A DNA stretch of 64,000 nt from Amphiura filiformis (taxonomy: Eukaryota > Echinodermata > Ophiuroidea > Amphilepidida > Amphiuridae), in contig NC_092631.1 in NCBI RefSeq assembly GCF_039555335.1, forward strand, positions 15,166,305 through 15,230,304, written 5' to 3'. Under the pieces are notes generated by a model, which saw nothing but the letters and a program-made list of their open reading frames with translations, was not told the DNA's origin and made no database searches. The translations under genes and the position numbers were made by a program. Of the stretch, positions 11,904 through 46,984 are shown piece after piece (the first letter of the stretch is position 1; each line of letters opens with the position of its first letter).

Positions 11904-12597
11904 ATGAATTAAAGTTTTAATTTCAACACTACACTATTTTTCGCTCACCTGGAACGTTTTCACTAGTCCGACTAGCGTCTTCAGCAGATGGTGATGCTGT
12001 GTTGATATCTTGTCTACAATTGGGATATCTCTCACTGACGACGTCATATGATTGACAGAATTCTCCGAGAAAACTCTTTTTGCTCCCGTTCGAGCACCTT
12101 AACATTTTCCCAATCAATCTGGTGACCTTTAGATCTCACTACATGTTCTCTGATCGCTGATTTAGAGCTGCCGGCAGTAGACTTGCAGTGTTCACTAAGC
12201 CTATTATCTCAAGTTTCCTGGCAGACTCGCCGATATAACTCGCGTCACAATCAGCACAGTCAATTTGATACACAATCCCATTTGTTTAACAGGTTCTGTC
12301 TTGTCTTTAGGGGCTACAAGTGCACTCCTCAGTGTATTTTGAGGTTTGAAAGTGGTTGAAACTCCCAGTCCTGAACGCTCTCATGTAGCTTCTCAGAAAG
12401 ACCTTCTATGTAAGGTAAGGTGACAAAACCTTTGTTAGCTGTTTCTGTGTCACGGTTCTGAGAAGAACTGTCTTTTTCTCTGGGCTGACCGTGAAAGAAA
12501 GTCCAGTCTTGGACGCTAGTCGGACTAGTGAAAACGTTCTAGGTGAGCGAAAAATAGTGTAGTGTTGAAGTTAAAACTTTAATTCATTTTATCTACC
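11904..12597 (-). mobile_element. Penelope-like element remnant with GIY-YIG endonuclease
   Basis: The minus strand reads GIVYQIDCADCDASYIGESA, then after a frameshift LSEHCKSTAGSSKSAIREHV and GHQIDWENVKVLERE. That is the GIY-YIG domain typical of Penelope-like retroelements. It is flanked by inverted arms of about 90 bp (sharing GCTCACCT...GAACGTTTTCACTAGTC). It is decayed. Confidence 0.8.
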
Positions 12598-12599
12598 AC

Positions 12600-13660
12600 T
12601 ACGTATGAATATCCACTCGTATACCTGTAAATAATGTTTAAAACATCTGATCCTAAAACCAGTGGTTGTGCTAGGATTTTTTTTTTTTTTTGGGGGAGTG
12701 AATCAGAGGTGTAAGTGCATGAGGTAACAATTCACTCCCTGAAAAACATGCGAGCCAAAGTCGAGCACCTCGTCAAATTTCCGGAAGTGCAAGGGGGCTT
12801 GTCCTGGGAATAGGCTGCAGGGTATCACCCCCCCCCCCTCTTTGGCTTTTTATTTTTATCATCATCCAATCCGGAAATGTAAATGTTTTTTTTTTACATT
12901 TCGGATTTTTTTTTTTTAATACATTTCCGAATTCGGGAATTTCGGAAGACTTGCCCCTCTGGTGAATTTCAGAGGGGGGGGGCATATTCAACAAATTTTG
13001 TACAAAAATGCAGCAAAAATTGGAAATTTGGGTTTTTACAGAGGGGGGGAGAGTTCTGACTGGAGGAATTTGTCCCCCATGGTGCTGCAACTGCATAAAA
13101 CCTATTCTTCACCATTATCCTAACCCTGAAACCTAACTCTGATCCTAATCTCTTGGGCTAACTTCAAAACATGCAAATGTTAACTATTTGGGTCATTATT
13201 CCGCAGCAATTCAACAGATAGTTCCTCCACTACCCTCTCAGATTTCTTTACATTTCACTCCAATATTATACCTACAGCCATTAGAAAAACTCAACAGCTG
13301 CAGATCCCTAGCCCTTATCGTTTTCCCATGGTGGTCGATCAAAAATTTGGTCGGGGTCTATTTTTACCATCAAATATCTGACTTTTGAAATAAAAAAAAT
13401 ATTATTTTTATTTGGCTGTTTGACAAAACTACAGAGCTACTTGCCACTGAGTATACTTTAGAAAAACAAAATACAGGAACTAATACATGCACATCCCTGT
13501 GGCTTGAACAGAGGTGGGAGAAGTATTTGATTGCACATGGTGATCATGATGTGTATCATCCTACAACATGTACAGTGTGATAAGAGAGAGTCACCATTAG
13601 TGAGATAGGGGAATAAGAGCAAAACTTAACCCACATTGGAACAGACATACATAATTACAC
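12600..13660. other. Intergenic with homopolymer-rich stretches
   Basis: Contains T, C and G runs (12680-12696, 12831-12840, 12972-12982) and no gene. From about 13090 it is collinear with 44500-44590 in the A-B intergenic region. Confidence 0.5.
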
Positions 13661-13667
13661 TACTCAA

Positions 13668-13897
13668 AATATTTCAAGGATCAGAATCTGATAGTCCTGG
13701 TTTTCATTCTTTCTTTCCTGTTCTCATGCTCCCAACCTTAAGTAACTTTTTAGTAAACTTGGACTTAAGTACTCGATAATACAAGTGCTCTGCTGCCTAA
13801 ACATTACTGAATGAAATGATATTCATCTGATTTTACGATGTTAATCCTGTTTTTGAAAAAAAAAAAAAATCTGATCCTTTACATTTTTTGAGTAGTG
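13668..13897. mobile_element. 230-bp MITE, ends CACTACTCAAAA
   Basis: Terminal inverted repeat CACTACTCAAAA ... TTTTTTGAGTAGTG with a GGATCAGA/TCTGATCC pair inside. The aligned position at about 48890-48905 lacks it. Confidence 0.7.
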
Positions 13898-13973
13898 ATC
13901 GAGGAAAATGAGTCAATGATGCTAATATTGATTGTCTCTTTCAGCAACTGATAAATTACCTATAACTTTGTAA

Positions 13974-14205
13974 GTATGGTGGCCTAATGGTTAGAGCCCC
14001 GAGTTTCATAAACGAAAGGTTGCGGGTTCGAGCCCCACCTCGGCTAATGTGTTGTGTCCTTGGGCACCCAGGTATAAAATGGGGAGCTGCTGGGTGTATA
14101 ATCACAATCTAAGTCAGCTGAAAGTACCTGCACATCAGTTGCGGGCTTGGTAAAGTGGAAATGAAGCGGAATAATTGTTGTAGCGTACGTTAAATCACCA
14201 AATTT
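13974..14205 (+). mobile_element. tRNA-derived SINE, copy 1
   Basis: The head has an A box (TGGCCTAATGG) and a B box (GGTTCGAGCCC) in tRNA spacing, followed by a non-tRNA body with AAAATGGGGAGCTGCTGGG. A diverged copy is at 48990-49285 in the equivalent place of the duplicated locus. Confidence 0.8.
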
Positions 14206-14335
14206 TTTAAAATTATTGAATGTGAAGTTTGAATTTGTATGTATCAAAACATAGCATTGTAAAGCGTAAGTACCTGATGTAAAAATAATTGACTTTTTCG
14301 ACATTATAGACTCATTTACCTTGATCATGTATGAA

Positions 14336-14620
14336 CCCAGTGGGCACAGATTAGGATTTCAACATTGAATCAACGTTGATACAACGTCGAAGTTTCAACC
14401 TAACCAGATCTCAACCTAGAGGTTAGTTGAAATCAGGTTGAAATTTTGACGTTGATACAACGTTGAAATTCCAACCTGATTTCAACTAACCTCTAGGTTG
14501 AAATCAGGTTGAAGTCCATCAGGTTGAAGTCCATTTGCAAATACAACATGATTTCAACGTTGAAATTGATTTTGACATCGAAATTTTAACATGATTTCAA
14601 CGTCAGGTAGGCCCACTGGG
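14336..14620. mobile_element. Inverted-repeat element rich in CAACGTTGAAAT
   Basis: Ends CCCAGTGGGC and GCCCACTGGG. The inside is made of repeats of CAACGTTGAAAT and AGGTTGAAATCAGGTTGAA in both orientations. Confidence 0.7.
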
Positions 14621-14675
14621 AATGAATGAATGAATGAATGAATGAATGAATGAATGAATGAATGAATGAATGAAA
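14621..14675 (+). repeat. (AATG)n microsatellite
   Basis: About 13 uninterrupted AATG units, directly abutting the inverted-repeat element. Confidence 0.95.
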
Positions 14676-14679
14676 GGCG

Positions 14680-17580
14680 AGCTTATAACGTGCATTCTGT
14701 CAAATGACCCTGATGCGCTGAACAGAATCTTAAACTACAACTTAAACTACACATAACATATGCAAGGAACACAATATGGCCCCAATTGGCTAAAGCCAGA
14801 GTATACAACAGATCAAATGCATTTAATCTAGCATTATCTACTAAAGATTGCTATCTTCTGAAGATAGCTAGTATACTACTCTTATTTACAAAATGTGAAC
14901 ATTTTTACTGACATTGCGGATTATTCTTAATTTTGTCTTTATCTAGGTGACTAAATAAATCCATGTTTGATTATAATTGAATTTCAACATTTTAACACAG
15001 CTTTCTTAATATTCGTAAATTCAAGTACATTCCAAGTCTGTTAAAATCTCTATTTTCACGAGTGTTTCTGAAGCTGAACGTAGATTCCTGATAAAATCAT
15101 CTGACAATGGTTTGTTGAAATATACAGAAGTTGAACCCAATGAAAGCTTTTAATCTTCTAACTATGAAGGTCATACTCGTATGATTGATTTAGCACTTTT
15201 AATATATATATATATATATATTTGTAGAAAAAAAAACCTATTAAAACTTATATAAACAGCTATGTACACTACCTATCAAGGAATTGAATATTTTGCTCAC
15301 AGCTCAGTTATTACTTACAGTTCATGAGGGATTATCGGTGACTTGATAAACCAGAATGCTGTACAAAATCATCGAAATTCAGATTTTCGAACAAGTATAT
15401 GTGCTACTAAGCAAATTCTTAGCTAGTATTTTACAAGTGCCCCTTCATTTTCACCAAAACTTCCTGTCCAAAATTTGACCCTGAAAACATAAACCAGCCC
15501 TCTGCCCCTTCAGGGGGTCAGTCGGTTCAAATAATAGGTGTGTTTAGACGGTAGCCTACTTTTGAATGTTACTTACAAGCGAGCCAGCAATTAAATTATG
15601 CTACAAGCGAGTGTGTGTCCACACAGGACTTACTTGTAAGCCAACTCACTTGTAAGAGTGACCTTCACTGGTAAATCATGCCATGATTATGCACAATCAG
15701 AATAGGATTGGGTCATCAAGGTCAAGGGAGACTGTTAAATTCTAAACCATGGTTTCAGAATATTCAAATATCATGCGCATATTTTGGGGGGGCTTTGGGG
15801 GGTGGCGGGAAGAAGAAGGGGCGGCAAAAAGAGGGGTGGCGGCAAAAAGAATTTGTAAAGAAAAAAAGGGGGGAAAATTTGAAAAAATTGTACTATATAC
15901 ATCAAAATGTGTTGCTTTTGGGGTGGTAGCGCCTATAAATCCTTTTTTTTTTTTTTTTTGCTCTTCACTTTTCAAAACGACCGTAAAAAAAATTGGGGCA
16001 ACCTTTTCGGGCTGTTGAGGAAGGGGGCGGCAAAATTGGCTTTTCTTCAGCCCCCCCGGGGAAGGGGCGGCCACGATACGCCACTGAATATTGTATCAAA
16101 GTAAAAATGCATTATGCAACGCGCAACTAGCGTAAAGTTCTATGCCATTCTATATAAAATTCCTGATCAGGAAATACTGCCGAGTCAGGCAGCATGGTAT
16201 CCCACAATACAATGCTCTATTTCAAATAGAGCATCTTTTAATATACCGCTATTTCTTGGTTTAGAGTAAAGAAGTAGGTAAAATATATCAAATTATCAAT
16301 GGATGTACAATTAGCAGTATTTTTTCATCAATTTTAGTTAAAATAAAGTTAATTTGCATGTTTAAATCACATTTTTTTTAAACCGTTAGAAATTGGTTTG
16401 TTATTTAAAAATTATTTTCCTCCCGGTGGATTTTTTTTTTCGCCCGTGAAAAATTGTCAACTTACATGTAGCTCATGTGTGGCAAAGTAAAATTTCCACC
16501 GATCTTTTATAAAATCACCATGAACAATTTAGTCCTTACCCAGCAAACACAAAACGTTTTCGACATCATTCGCAAAAGGTTATAAAAAAGCATTAAAGTT
16601 TGTTTGGCTTAGGCGAAAATTATTTGGTTTTTGTTACTGCATGCATCAATAAAGTCCAGTTACGCATTATGCAACACGCAACTAGCGTAAAGTTCTGCGC
16701 CCAACTGTGTGCATGCCATTCTATATCAATACGAGTAATTTTTTTCACCTGTTATAAGCCAAACAAACTTCAGTGCGATATAGCGGAATAAGAGTATCTA
16801 TCCAACATCATACAATGACACACATAATTTATGTGACGCAATCAAGGAAAATGAGGTAATATCGATTTTGAGTTATTGCAAAAAAATAGTTTGGTAATGT
16901 CAAGTTCAATTTTGTATGTATCAAAACATAGCATTTTTGGACTTTTCGACATAAGAATAATTTACCTTGATCGTTTACATGTACAAAAAAATACAATATC
17001 ACCCAACTTTGCTAAAGCCAGGGCATAAATGAATCAAATGTATTTAGCCTGGTAGTAGTGTTATTCTCTAAAGATTGGTATCTTCTGAAGATAGCTAGTA
17101 CACTATACTATATCAAGGGCTCAGGGCAAGAGTATCATATTCCAAAATTGCCATTTTGAGAAAAGCAATAAAACAGCATTACCGTAACTCCATTTTGTGG
17201 CGCAGAATACAAAAGACCCCCTGCAGAGCCAATGAAAACTTTATGGAACTCCACTGGAGTTAAGATGTTGTTGCTCTGACACATTCAGTAAGCCTGATTT
17301 TCAATTGTGTATCGGGTGAATATTTGCCATATTTGCCAAAGGTGGAGTTATTTTGTGGCTGTCAAATGGACGGTGTTGCTTGTTACATTTTCATACCAAA
17401 TTCTCCTTTTTGCCAAATTGGAGTCAAGATATTGTTGTGCTGAACCCTGGTATTCTTAAAATGCAAACATTTCTAGTGGCATTTACTTCACACTATACGA
17501 TTCTTATAAAATGCGAACATTTTTAGTGACATTTACTTCATTATCCTTATTTGTTTTGATCTAGGTGATGACTACATCCA
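14680..17580. other. Intergenic downstream of gene A, paralogous to 47.8-49.6 kb
   Basis: No gene seen. Blocks shared with the region downstream of gene B include TACAGAAGTTGAACCCAATG (15122 and 48092) and GATTGCTATCTTCTGAAG (14848 and 47946). A (TA)n run lies at 15201-15222. Confidence 0.6.
15770..16090 (+). repeat. G-rich dispersed repeat
   Basis: A purine-rich stretch with GGGGCGGC repeats ending GGCCACGATACGCCACTG. A related fragment in reverse lies at 45578-45690 (CAGTGGCATTCCGTGGCCGC). ORFs over it are compositional. Confidence 0.5.
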
Positions 17581-17586
17581 TACTTG

Positions 17587-17592
17587 TTTATT
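17587..17592 (-). terminator. Candidate poly(A) signal of gene A
   Basis: AATAAA on the minus strand, about 32 nt after the stop codon. It would give a very short 3'UTR. The aligned position in gene B reads TATAAA. A distal signal may be used instead. Confidence 0.4.
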
Positions 17593-17623
17593 TAACTGTC
17601 TTTTTACAATTTCAACAGAATTT

Positions 17624-40723
<23,100 letters not shown>

Positions 40724-40734
40724 ATTTTGATCGA

Positions 40735-40960
40735 TTTATTATGTTGTCTACAAATGTCTACCACAAAGTTGTCGTAGAAAGACCCTACTTCCTTTTATCC
40801 GCATTTACCTATGCAGTCATCAAACTTTTTCTTCAGTAATACTGTATTGAGAGTTGGTACTATTTATATATGGTAGATCAAGGTGGGTCCCAGATGACAC
40901 CTTTTAGTTCAAGTAGACATCTTTCAAGCCCAAAAAAGCACCCACATGGTGGTGCTTGAA
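40735..40960 (-). promoter_or_regulatory. Gene A core promoter and 5'UTR, conserved with gene C
   Basis: A GATAAAAGG TATA-like box lies at 40791-40799, about 70 nt upstream of the ATG. About 30 nt downstream comes TCTACGACAACTTTGTGG, a likely start-site region. The same block, nearly base for base, lies upstream of gene C at 7160-7385, although the surrounding introns have diverged. Further upstream, a stretch matching AGATGACACCTTTTAGTTC is also shared. Confidence 0.6.
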
Positions 40961-40964
40961 CTGA

Positions 40965-43900
40965 ATTCAGCCAGAAATCTACCACTGGTGTATCAGTACT
41001 TTACTGTCATGAATCCAGGCCTACAGCCACAACCCAAATCACCAAAAGGTCCACTGACTTAAAAAAAAAAAAGCTCAAATATACCCCTGCACACCGACAT
41101 CGCCTGGCTAATAATTACTTTGTCAGCAGAGATACTAAAATAAATACCCGGGATCGATACACATGAATTTGCTATGCACAAGTTTGATATGAGAAGAAAA
41201 TCTTTGGATACCGGGGTAGAAAATGAAATATATCTCCCGTAAATGATTTCGTATAAAGAAATATTATATGTGCCGAATTATATAGCGCAGTATAGGCCAA
41301 TCGTAGAGGTAACCTAAAATCATATGACCAATGGAGTACCATGCTCGACTGACACATAGCGAGGTCAGTCACCGATCGGGGCTATTGTCAGTAGCCTTAG
41401 TCAGATGTCCTTTGGCCCATTATGCGACTCAAAACTATTAAACAGGTCGATACAAAATGGCCATGCGTGGCGGTGGATTCAACCTACCATGGCAATTTTT
41501 GCCATGAAGATATCGGGGCGATGACACTGTGCCCTGAAGGCTGTAAAGAAAATTGTGTTAGCCGGGTACAGAGAGTATAAAGAGAACACTTGTTTTGAGT
41601 GAAATATTGTTCAAAAACATATCCAAAAAGTCCATTTTGAGAAAAGAACACCAATCTTTACCATCCAAGCAAGCCATTTTATTTTATTATTTTTTGTTTT
41701 TGAAGTCCTACGAACCATAACAAATTTCTATTAGTGGTAGCAGTGGTCCACCTTTAAACATCCAACCATTGAAGTAGCCCAATACTGTGGCATAAGATGG
41801 CAATCCTGCATTATTCTGCTTGGGAATTTAAAATCATTGGGAATCATCATGAAATCCCTGTGTCAAAATCATGCAATTTCACATTGAAACTTTTATTTGT
41901 CTTTGTCAGTGATTCTCACACTTGTCTTAATATGTATTGACCATAGGCATAGTGATAGTGAAGTCAACTAAACAAAGACAAATATATCGACTGCTCAGTG
42001 CCAGAAGTGGGTAAGAGCAATAGCGGCCATGTGTAGCTGCCATGTGCAGATAAGTACAATATACTGTGTGTAAATTGTCAAATGTTCACAGGGCAGCTAT
42101 GTTAGATGCCAAGAAGTAAACTCAATCACAATATTTGGCTCGATCTGATCCAATCATGCCAAAGGAGATAATTTTGAAAATTGTGTTATCGCAATCATCA
42201 ATTTGCCTGGTAAGCATGCTGTTAAGCCCCCAGGTTTGCCTCTCAAGCTTGCATGCTTATGTATGTGAAAGTAATCCTAGCACATATCCCTATGCGCTGG
42301 GCCTTGACATTTTTTTAGTTATTTTTATTAAACATACACCCCTGTACTCCACACACCCCACATGTGTTTGCTGGCAAAGGAAGACCCTGTACAGGACCGG
42401 CAAATGGAGACATGTTTTTCTGATTTTTTGCGCCTAACAACAGCACGTTGATCCCATTTTAAACAAATTATACATAATTGGATTTTAACCTATCAACCAG
42501 GGACTGATTTTTTATCACCAATGAGGGATGCACTCTCATATGCATTTTTTAAGCCGTTTGCAGTCAATTGCACAGCATTGCACTAAACAGGGATGGTCCC
42601 CGGTTGCAGTAATGTCCACAGTTGAAATGTCAAGTTTCACAAAAAAATCTGTATTTGACAGCAAACACAAATGCACATATGCATAGCACATAGCTTTTTT
42701 TGCCAAATGTTTGAGAGATAAGCCTCTTTTTTGGCCTTACTGATTTCCTTACATCCCAGCATACTTGGTTACAAAGTGATCAGCATTTCTTATGCCAATT
42801 TTCTTATGCATTTTATTATTTTTATGCTGCTGACTATTTTTGCCACAGGTTTTTGCCATATTCAATTTCACAAATACTACTTTTGGTCTGATTAGATCAG
42901 ACTGTGTGACATTAAACATCACCATTAATAACACTTGGATGGTTTGACTTATATATACTGATAGAAACAATGCCTTCTTCCTTCTATTGTGCAATCAACT
43001 AAAACTAACTTCATCAAAACATTTGGAACAAACCCAAATGAACACTTGTGACACCAGGCGCATAGCCATCATTGTCAGGGGGACAAATGTCAGTATTGTC
43101 CCTTATTTTCCTCTCTTTCCCCTTTCTCTCTTTTCTCCCCTTCTTCTCGTCCCCATTTTCCCACTTCTGTCATTTTAGGTGTGGGGGAGGGGGGCAGCCT
43201 ATCCCCCTGCTAGCTACGCTACTGTGTGACACACTCAAGCAAAATGATATGATAAGCAAAATATCATGAAAAGTAGTTACTTTAAAAGTTCTGCTTTATT
43301 TGAAAAATCCTTTCACCTTTAATTTGATATACATTCCATCAAAATAAGAGTCGATACAAAAGATTTAACACACAAGGATATGAATTGTAATTCAGCTCAT
43401 ATGGCTTGCAGCAAATTTGTTTGTAGTTTCCCTAATAGCAGTACGCATCAATTTTCATTTTGCTGAACTTTAATTGTCAATTAAGTCAAGGAATATCTAA
43501 ACCAAAATGAATAATAGTAGGCCCAGCACATAGGGCTATGTGCTAAAATGGTTTTCAGATACAATATGTGTGCAAGTTTGTGAGGCAAACATTTTGTTTA
43601 TCAACAATCGGCTTCCAAATTTTGAGTAATATTGCTCTGTATTAGAAGCAAAAACATGTACGCTCGTATAACAATGCCCCATTGAATTAGGGGGTGGTTA
43701 CCTCTTATTTTTTGTGTCAACTAAAAATCATCAACTAAAATCAACTAATTTTGCGTCATTTTGGGTTTTTACAGGGGGAGGGGGAAAGGGGGGGGTAGAG
43801 TTCTGACAGGGGGGCATTTGGCCCCTGGCACTGCCACACAGCGTCATTATCCCTATATCTTGGTGTCAAAAATTGCAGTGATAGTACGACGAATCCTCTC

Positions 43901-44600
43901 GTTTTTCAAAAGCTACGCATGGCGATTTTGTTCGAGATAGGCCGAGCGACTCGGGCTATAAGCATACCATTTACACGATATGAGATACCACAGAGCCTGC
44001 TTCAGAGTTTCTATTCTACGATTTGCGCATGATCAGTACATATGGTGTTGCCATTATAGAAAATTCAATTTGTTGGCAGCTAAAACGCAGGTTTTGTTTC
44101 CAATACACTAACTCGGAATGCAATACACTAATTAGCGGGGCCTTGCTGTTTGCTGTGGATATATTTTACTGCATTTTATAAGTAAAGATTTTGAAATCAA
44201 AAGTCAAAATTGTGATATATTCAACTGTTTGAGAAATGAATTATATAAAGGAACCCGTGTAAGATCCAGGTGCTGTATCTATAATACAATGTACATTATC
44301 GACACACTATACCACTTTCTTTATCTGCTATTGATTCCAATTGAATTGAATACATGTCTCCATTTTGAGTTTGTACTACACCACTGAGCGATCTATCAAT
44401 TGATTTCTAGCCAATCAGTAATAGGCCTCCTTTTCCCGTCGCTCACTAACGGAGTATTAAGTTTATATTTATAATACTGGGTGTCGACACTGTGTGCCAC
44501 TGCTTAAAACCTGAAACTTAACCCTGATCCTTAGCTCTGAGGTGAGCTTCAAAACATGCAAATGTTAACTATTTTGGTCATTCCATGTCCAATCAAGGAT
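40965..44600. other. Intergenic upstream of gene A, paralogous to 7.4-10 kb
   Basis: No gene seen. 41740-42200 aligns with 7700-8110 and 42720-43030 with 9500-9800. A pyrimidine-rich tract lies at 43105-43170. Confidence 0.6.
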
Positions 44601-44606
44601 TTTATA

Positions 44607-45514
44607 CAGGGTGTCCCCAAAAAAAGAGGCCCCTTATTGCGCCCTTTTTTTTCTCCTATTGTTGAAAAGTTGATTTAATATATTTTGGTTTGTAAAGAAA
44701 CCTTTAATCGTTAGCTTTAATAAACCAAAACAATTATTTCAATCGGCTCACAACTTTTGAAGATACGCCCTTTTGAATAAAAGTACCTGTTTTTCACTCT
44801 GTCCACGGATAGCATTCGCAAGTATCCGGCGCATAAGGATTGTATGTACAACGCAATTGATGCAATCAGGACCAGGGCTGAAACCTGTATTCGCCAAGGA
44901 GGCAACCAGGTAGAGGGCAGAGCAGCACAGTAAACTCACTTCAGAAGAACCAAAGACAAACCAAACAGCCTTTTAGGGCTACCTTTTATCCTAAAAAGAG
45001 AAATGACTTATGTTGTAAATAAAAAAAAAGAAAGCAAGAAGCAACAAAGTAAGAAAGTAAGAAACATAATAAAACAAAAAGGCATAAATAACCAAGAAAA
45101 AATAAGTAATTGCAAGTAAAGCAAAAGAAGTCCCATTCGGCATCCATTTTACCTACAAATTAATGACACTATTAACAAATCCATTGCCCATAAACCCACC
45201 GGTAAAGCCCATTCCATAAATAAAGTTATTTTATAAAGTTATCATTGAGGAATGTTTGATATTCATGCATGGTATGTGTACTCCTTCTCAATCTTTGAAG
45301 TAGCCAAACCTTATCCGTGGACAGAGTGAAAAACGGGTACATTTCTTTAAAAGAGCATATCTTCAAAAGTTGTGAGCTGATTGATATAATTGTTTTGGTT
45401 TATTAAAGCTAACGACTCAAGGTTTCTTTACATACCAAAATATATATGATCAACTTTTCAGAAATAGGAGAAAAAGAGGGTGCAATGAGGGGCCTCTTTT
45501 TTTGGGACACCCTG
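44607..45514 (+). mobile_element. 908-bp transposon with ~200-bp inverted repeats
   Basis: Starts CAGGGTGTCCCCAAAAAAAG and ends with the inverse, flanked by TA on both sides. Between the arms, the plus strand encodes NAIDAIRTRAETCIRQGGNQ, resembling the C-terminus of IS630/Tc1-mariner-type transposases. It is deleted inside. Confidence 0.7.
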
Positions 45515-45737
45515 TACTATTTTAGCCAAAAATACCAAATATTGCCTGTATTTTTACAGTAAGCCTACTTAGACCAGTGGCATTCCGTGGCCGCTCCTAC
45601 CCAGGGGCCTGCAGAAAAGGTGCCATTTTGCCGCCCCCTTCAACATCCCGAAAAGGTTAACCCAATTTTTTTCCTGATGGTTTAAACAAGAGCACCACTG
45701 GTGCTGTAGCTCATTTGTTATGGGTTATGGTCAGGAA

Positions 45738-46033
45738 TACCATGCGTAGCTATGTATAGCCATGCATAGATATGTATAGCCATGCATAGCTATGTATAGC
45801 CATGCATAGCTATGTATAGCCATGCATAGTATAGCCATGCATAGTTATGTATAGCCATGCATAGCTATGTATAGCCATGCATAGCTATGTATAGCCATGC
45901 ATAGCTATGTATAGCCATGCATAGCTATGTATAGCCATGGATAGCTATGTATAGCCATGGATAGCTATGTATGGCCATGTATAGCCATATGTAACCATGT
46001 CATGGCCATGTATAGCCATGTATAGCTATGTAT
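45738..46033 (+). repeat. 20-bp minisatellite, array 1
   Basis: Tandem units of ATAGCTATGTATAGCCATGC with small variants. Confidence 0.95.
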
Positions 46034-46930
46034 ACAGGGCTGCCAACTTTGAAAAACACATTTCAGTATTCTCAAAATCACCATAGTGCTGTGATCAAGC
46101 ACAAATCAGCATTTTGAAAATATACTTACGGTTCTCAAGATATTTATTTATTCAAGTCATTTATTTATTTGTACCTTTTGCTTGTCGAGTATCCTTTGAT
46201 TTTATTTTGTTTAATACAGTTTTGTTTGTATATTTAATGTCTTGGATGCACCATCGGATAGATGAGTGCCACTGATGTAAAAGCAATTTCCAAATAAAAA
46301 CTTGAAACTTAAAAACTACAACACTTTCATGGTAAATGGCATGCATAGCTATGTATAGCCATGCATAGTTATGTATAGTCATGCATAGCTATGTATAGCC
46401 ATGCATATCTATGTATAGCCATGCATAGCTATGAATGGCCATGCATAGCTATGTATAGCCATGCATAGCTATGTATAGCCATGCATAGCCATGGATAGCT
46501 ATGTATGGCCATGTATAGCCATGCATAGCTATGTATAGCCATATGTAACCATGTCATAGCCATGTATAGCCATATATAGCTATGTATAGCCATGTATAGC
46601 CATGTATAACTATGTATACAGGGCTGCCAACTTTGAAAAACACATTTCAGTATTCTCAAACCTCAAAATCACCATAGTGCTGTGATCAAGCACAAATCAG
46701 CATTTTGAAAATATACTTATGGTTCTCAAGATATTTATTTATTCAAGGCATTTATTTATTTGTACCTTTTGCTTGTCGAGTATCCTTTGATTTTATTTTG
46801 TTTAATACAGTTTTGTTTGTATATTTAATGTCTTGGATGCACCATCGGATAGATGAGTGCCACTGATGTAAAAGCAATTTCCAAATAAAAACTTGAAACT
46901 TAAAAACTACAACACTTTCATGGTAAATGA
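46034..46930. repeat. Duplicated ~300-bp unique segment and minisatellite array 2
   Basis: The segment starting CAGGGCTGCCAACTTTG (46037 and 46619) and ending near ACTTTCATGGTAAATG occurs twice, with a second minisatellite array (46340-46620) between them. The segment's AATAAAAACTTGAAACTT end resembles a retroelement tail. Confidence 0.85.
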
Positions 46931-46984
46931 AATAAATAAATAAATAAAATTTTGCACACACATCTAATTTTCCTGACTTCATAT

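Noticed and set aside
12773-13096. 107-codon minus-strand ORF
   Set aside because: Homopolymer-rich intergenic sequence; no domain or paralogous conservation.
13974-14045. Possible functional tRNA gene
   Set aside because: A and B boxes are present, but the acceptor arm does not pair well and the head continues into a SINE body shared with a second copy.
45738-46620. CRISPR-like regular repeats
   Set aside because: The units are contiguous without unique spacers and the genome is eukaryotic.
46429-46659. 76-codon ORF with repeated AWLYMAIHSY
   Set aside because: It is a translation of the 20-bp minisatellite.
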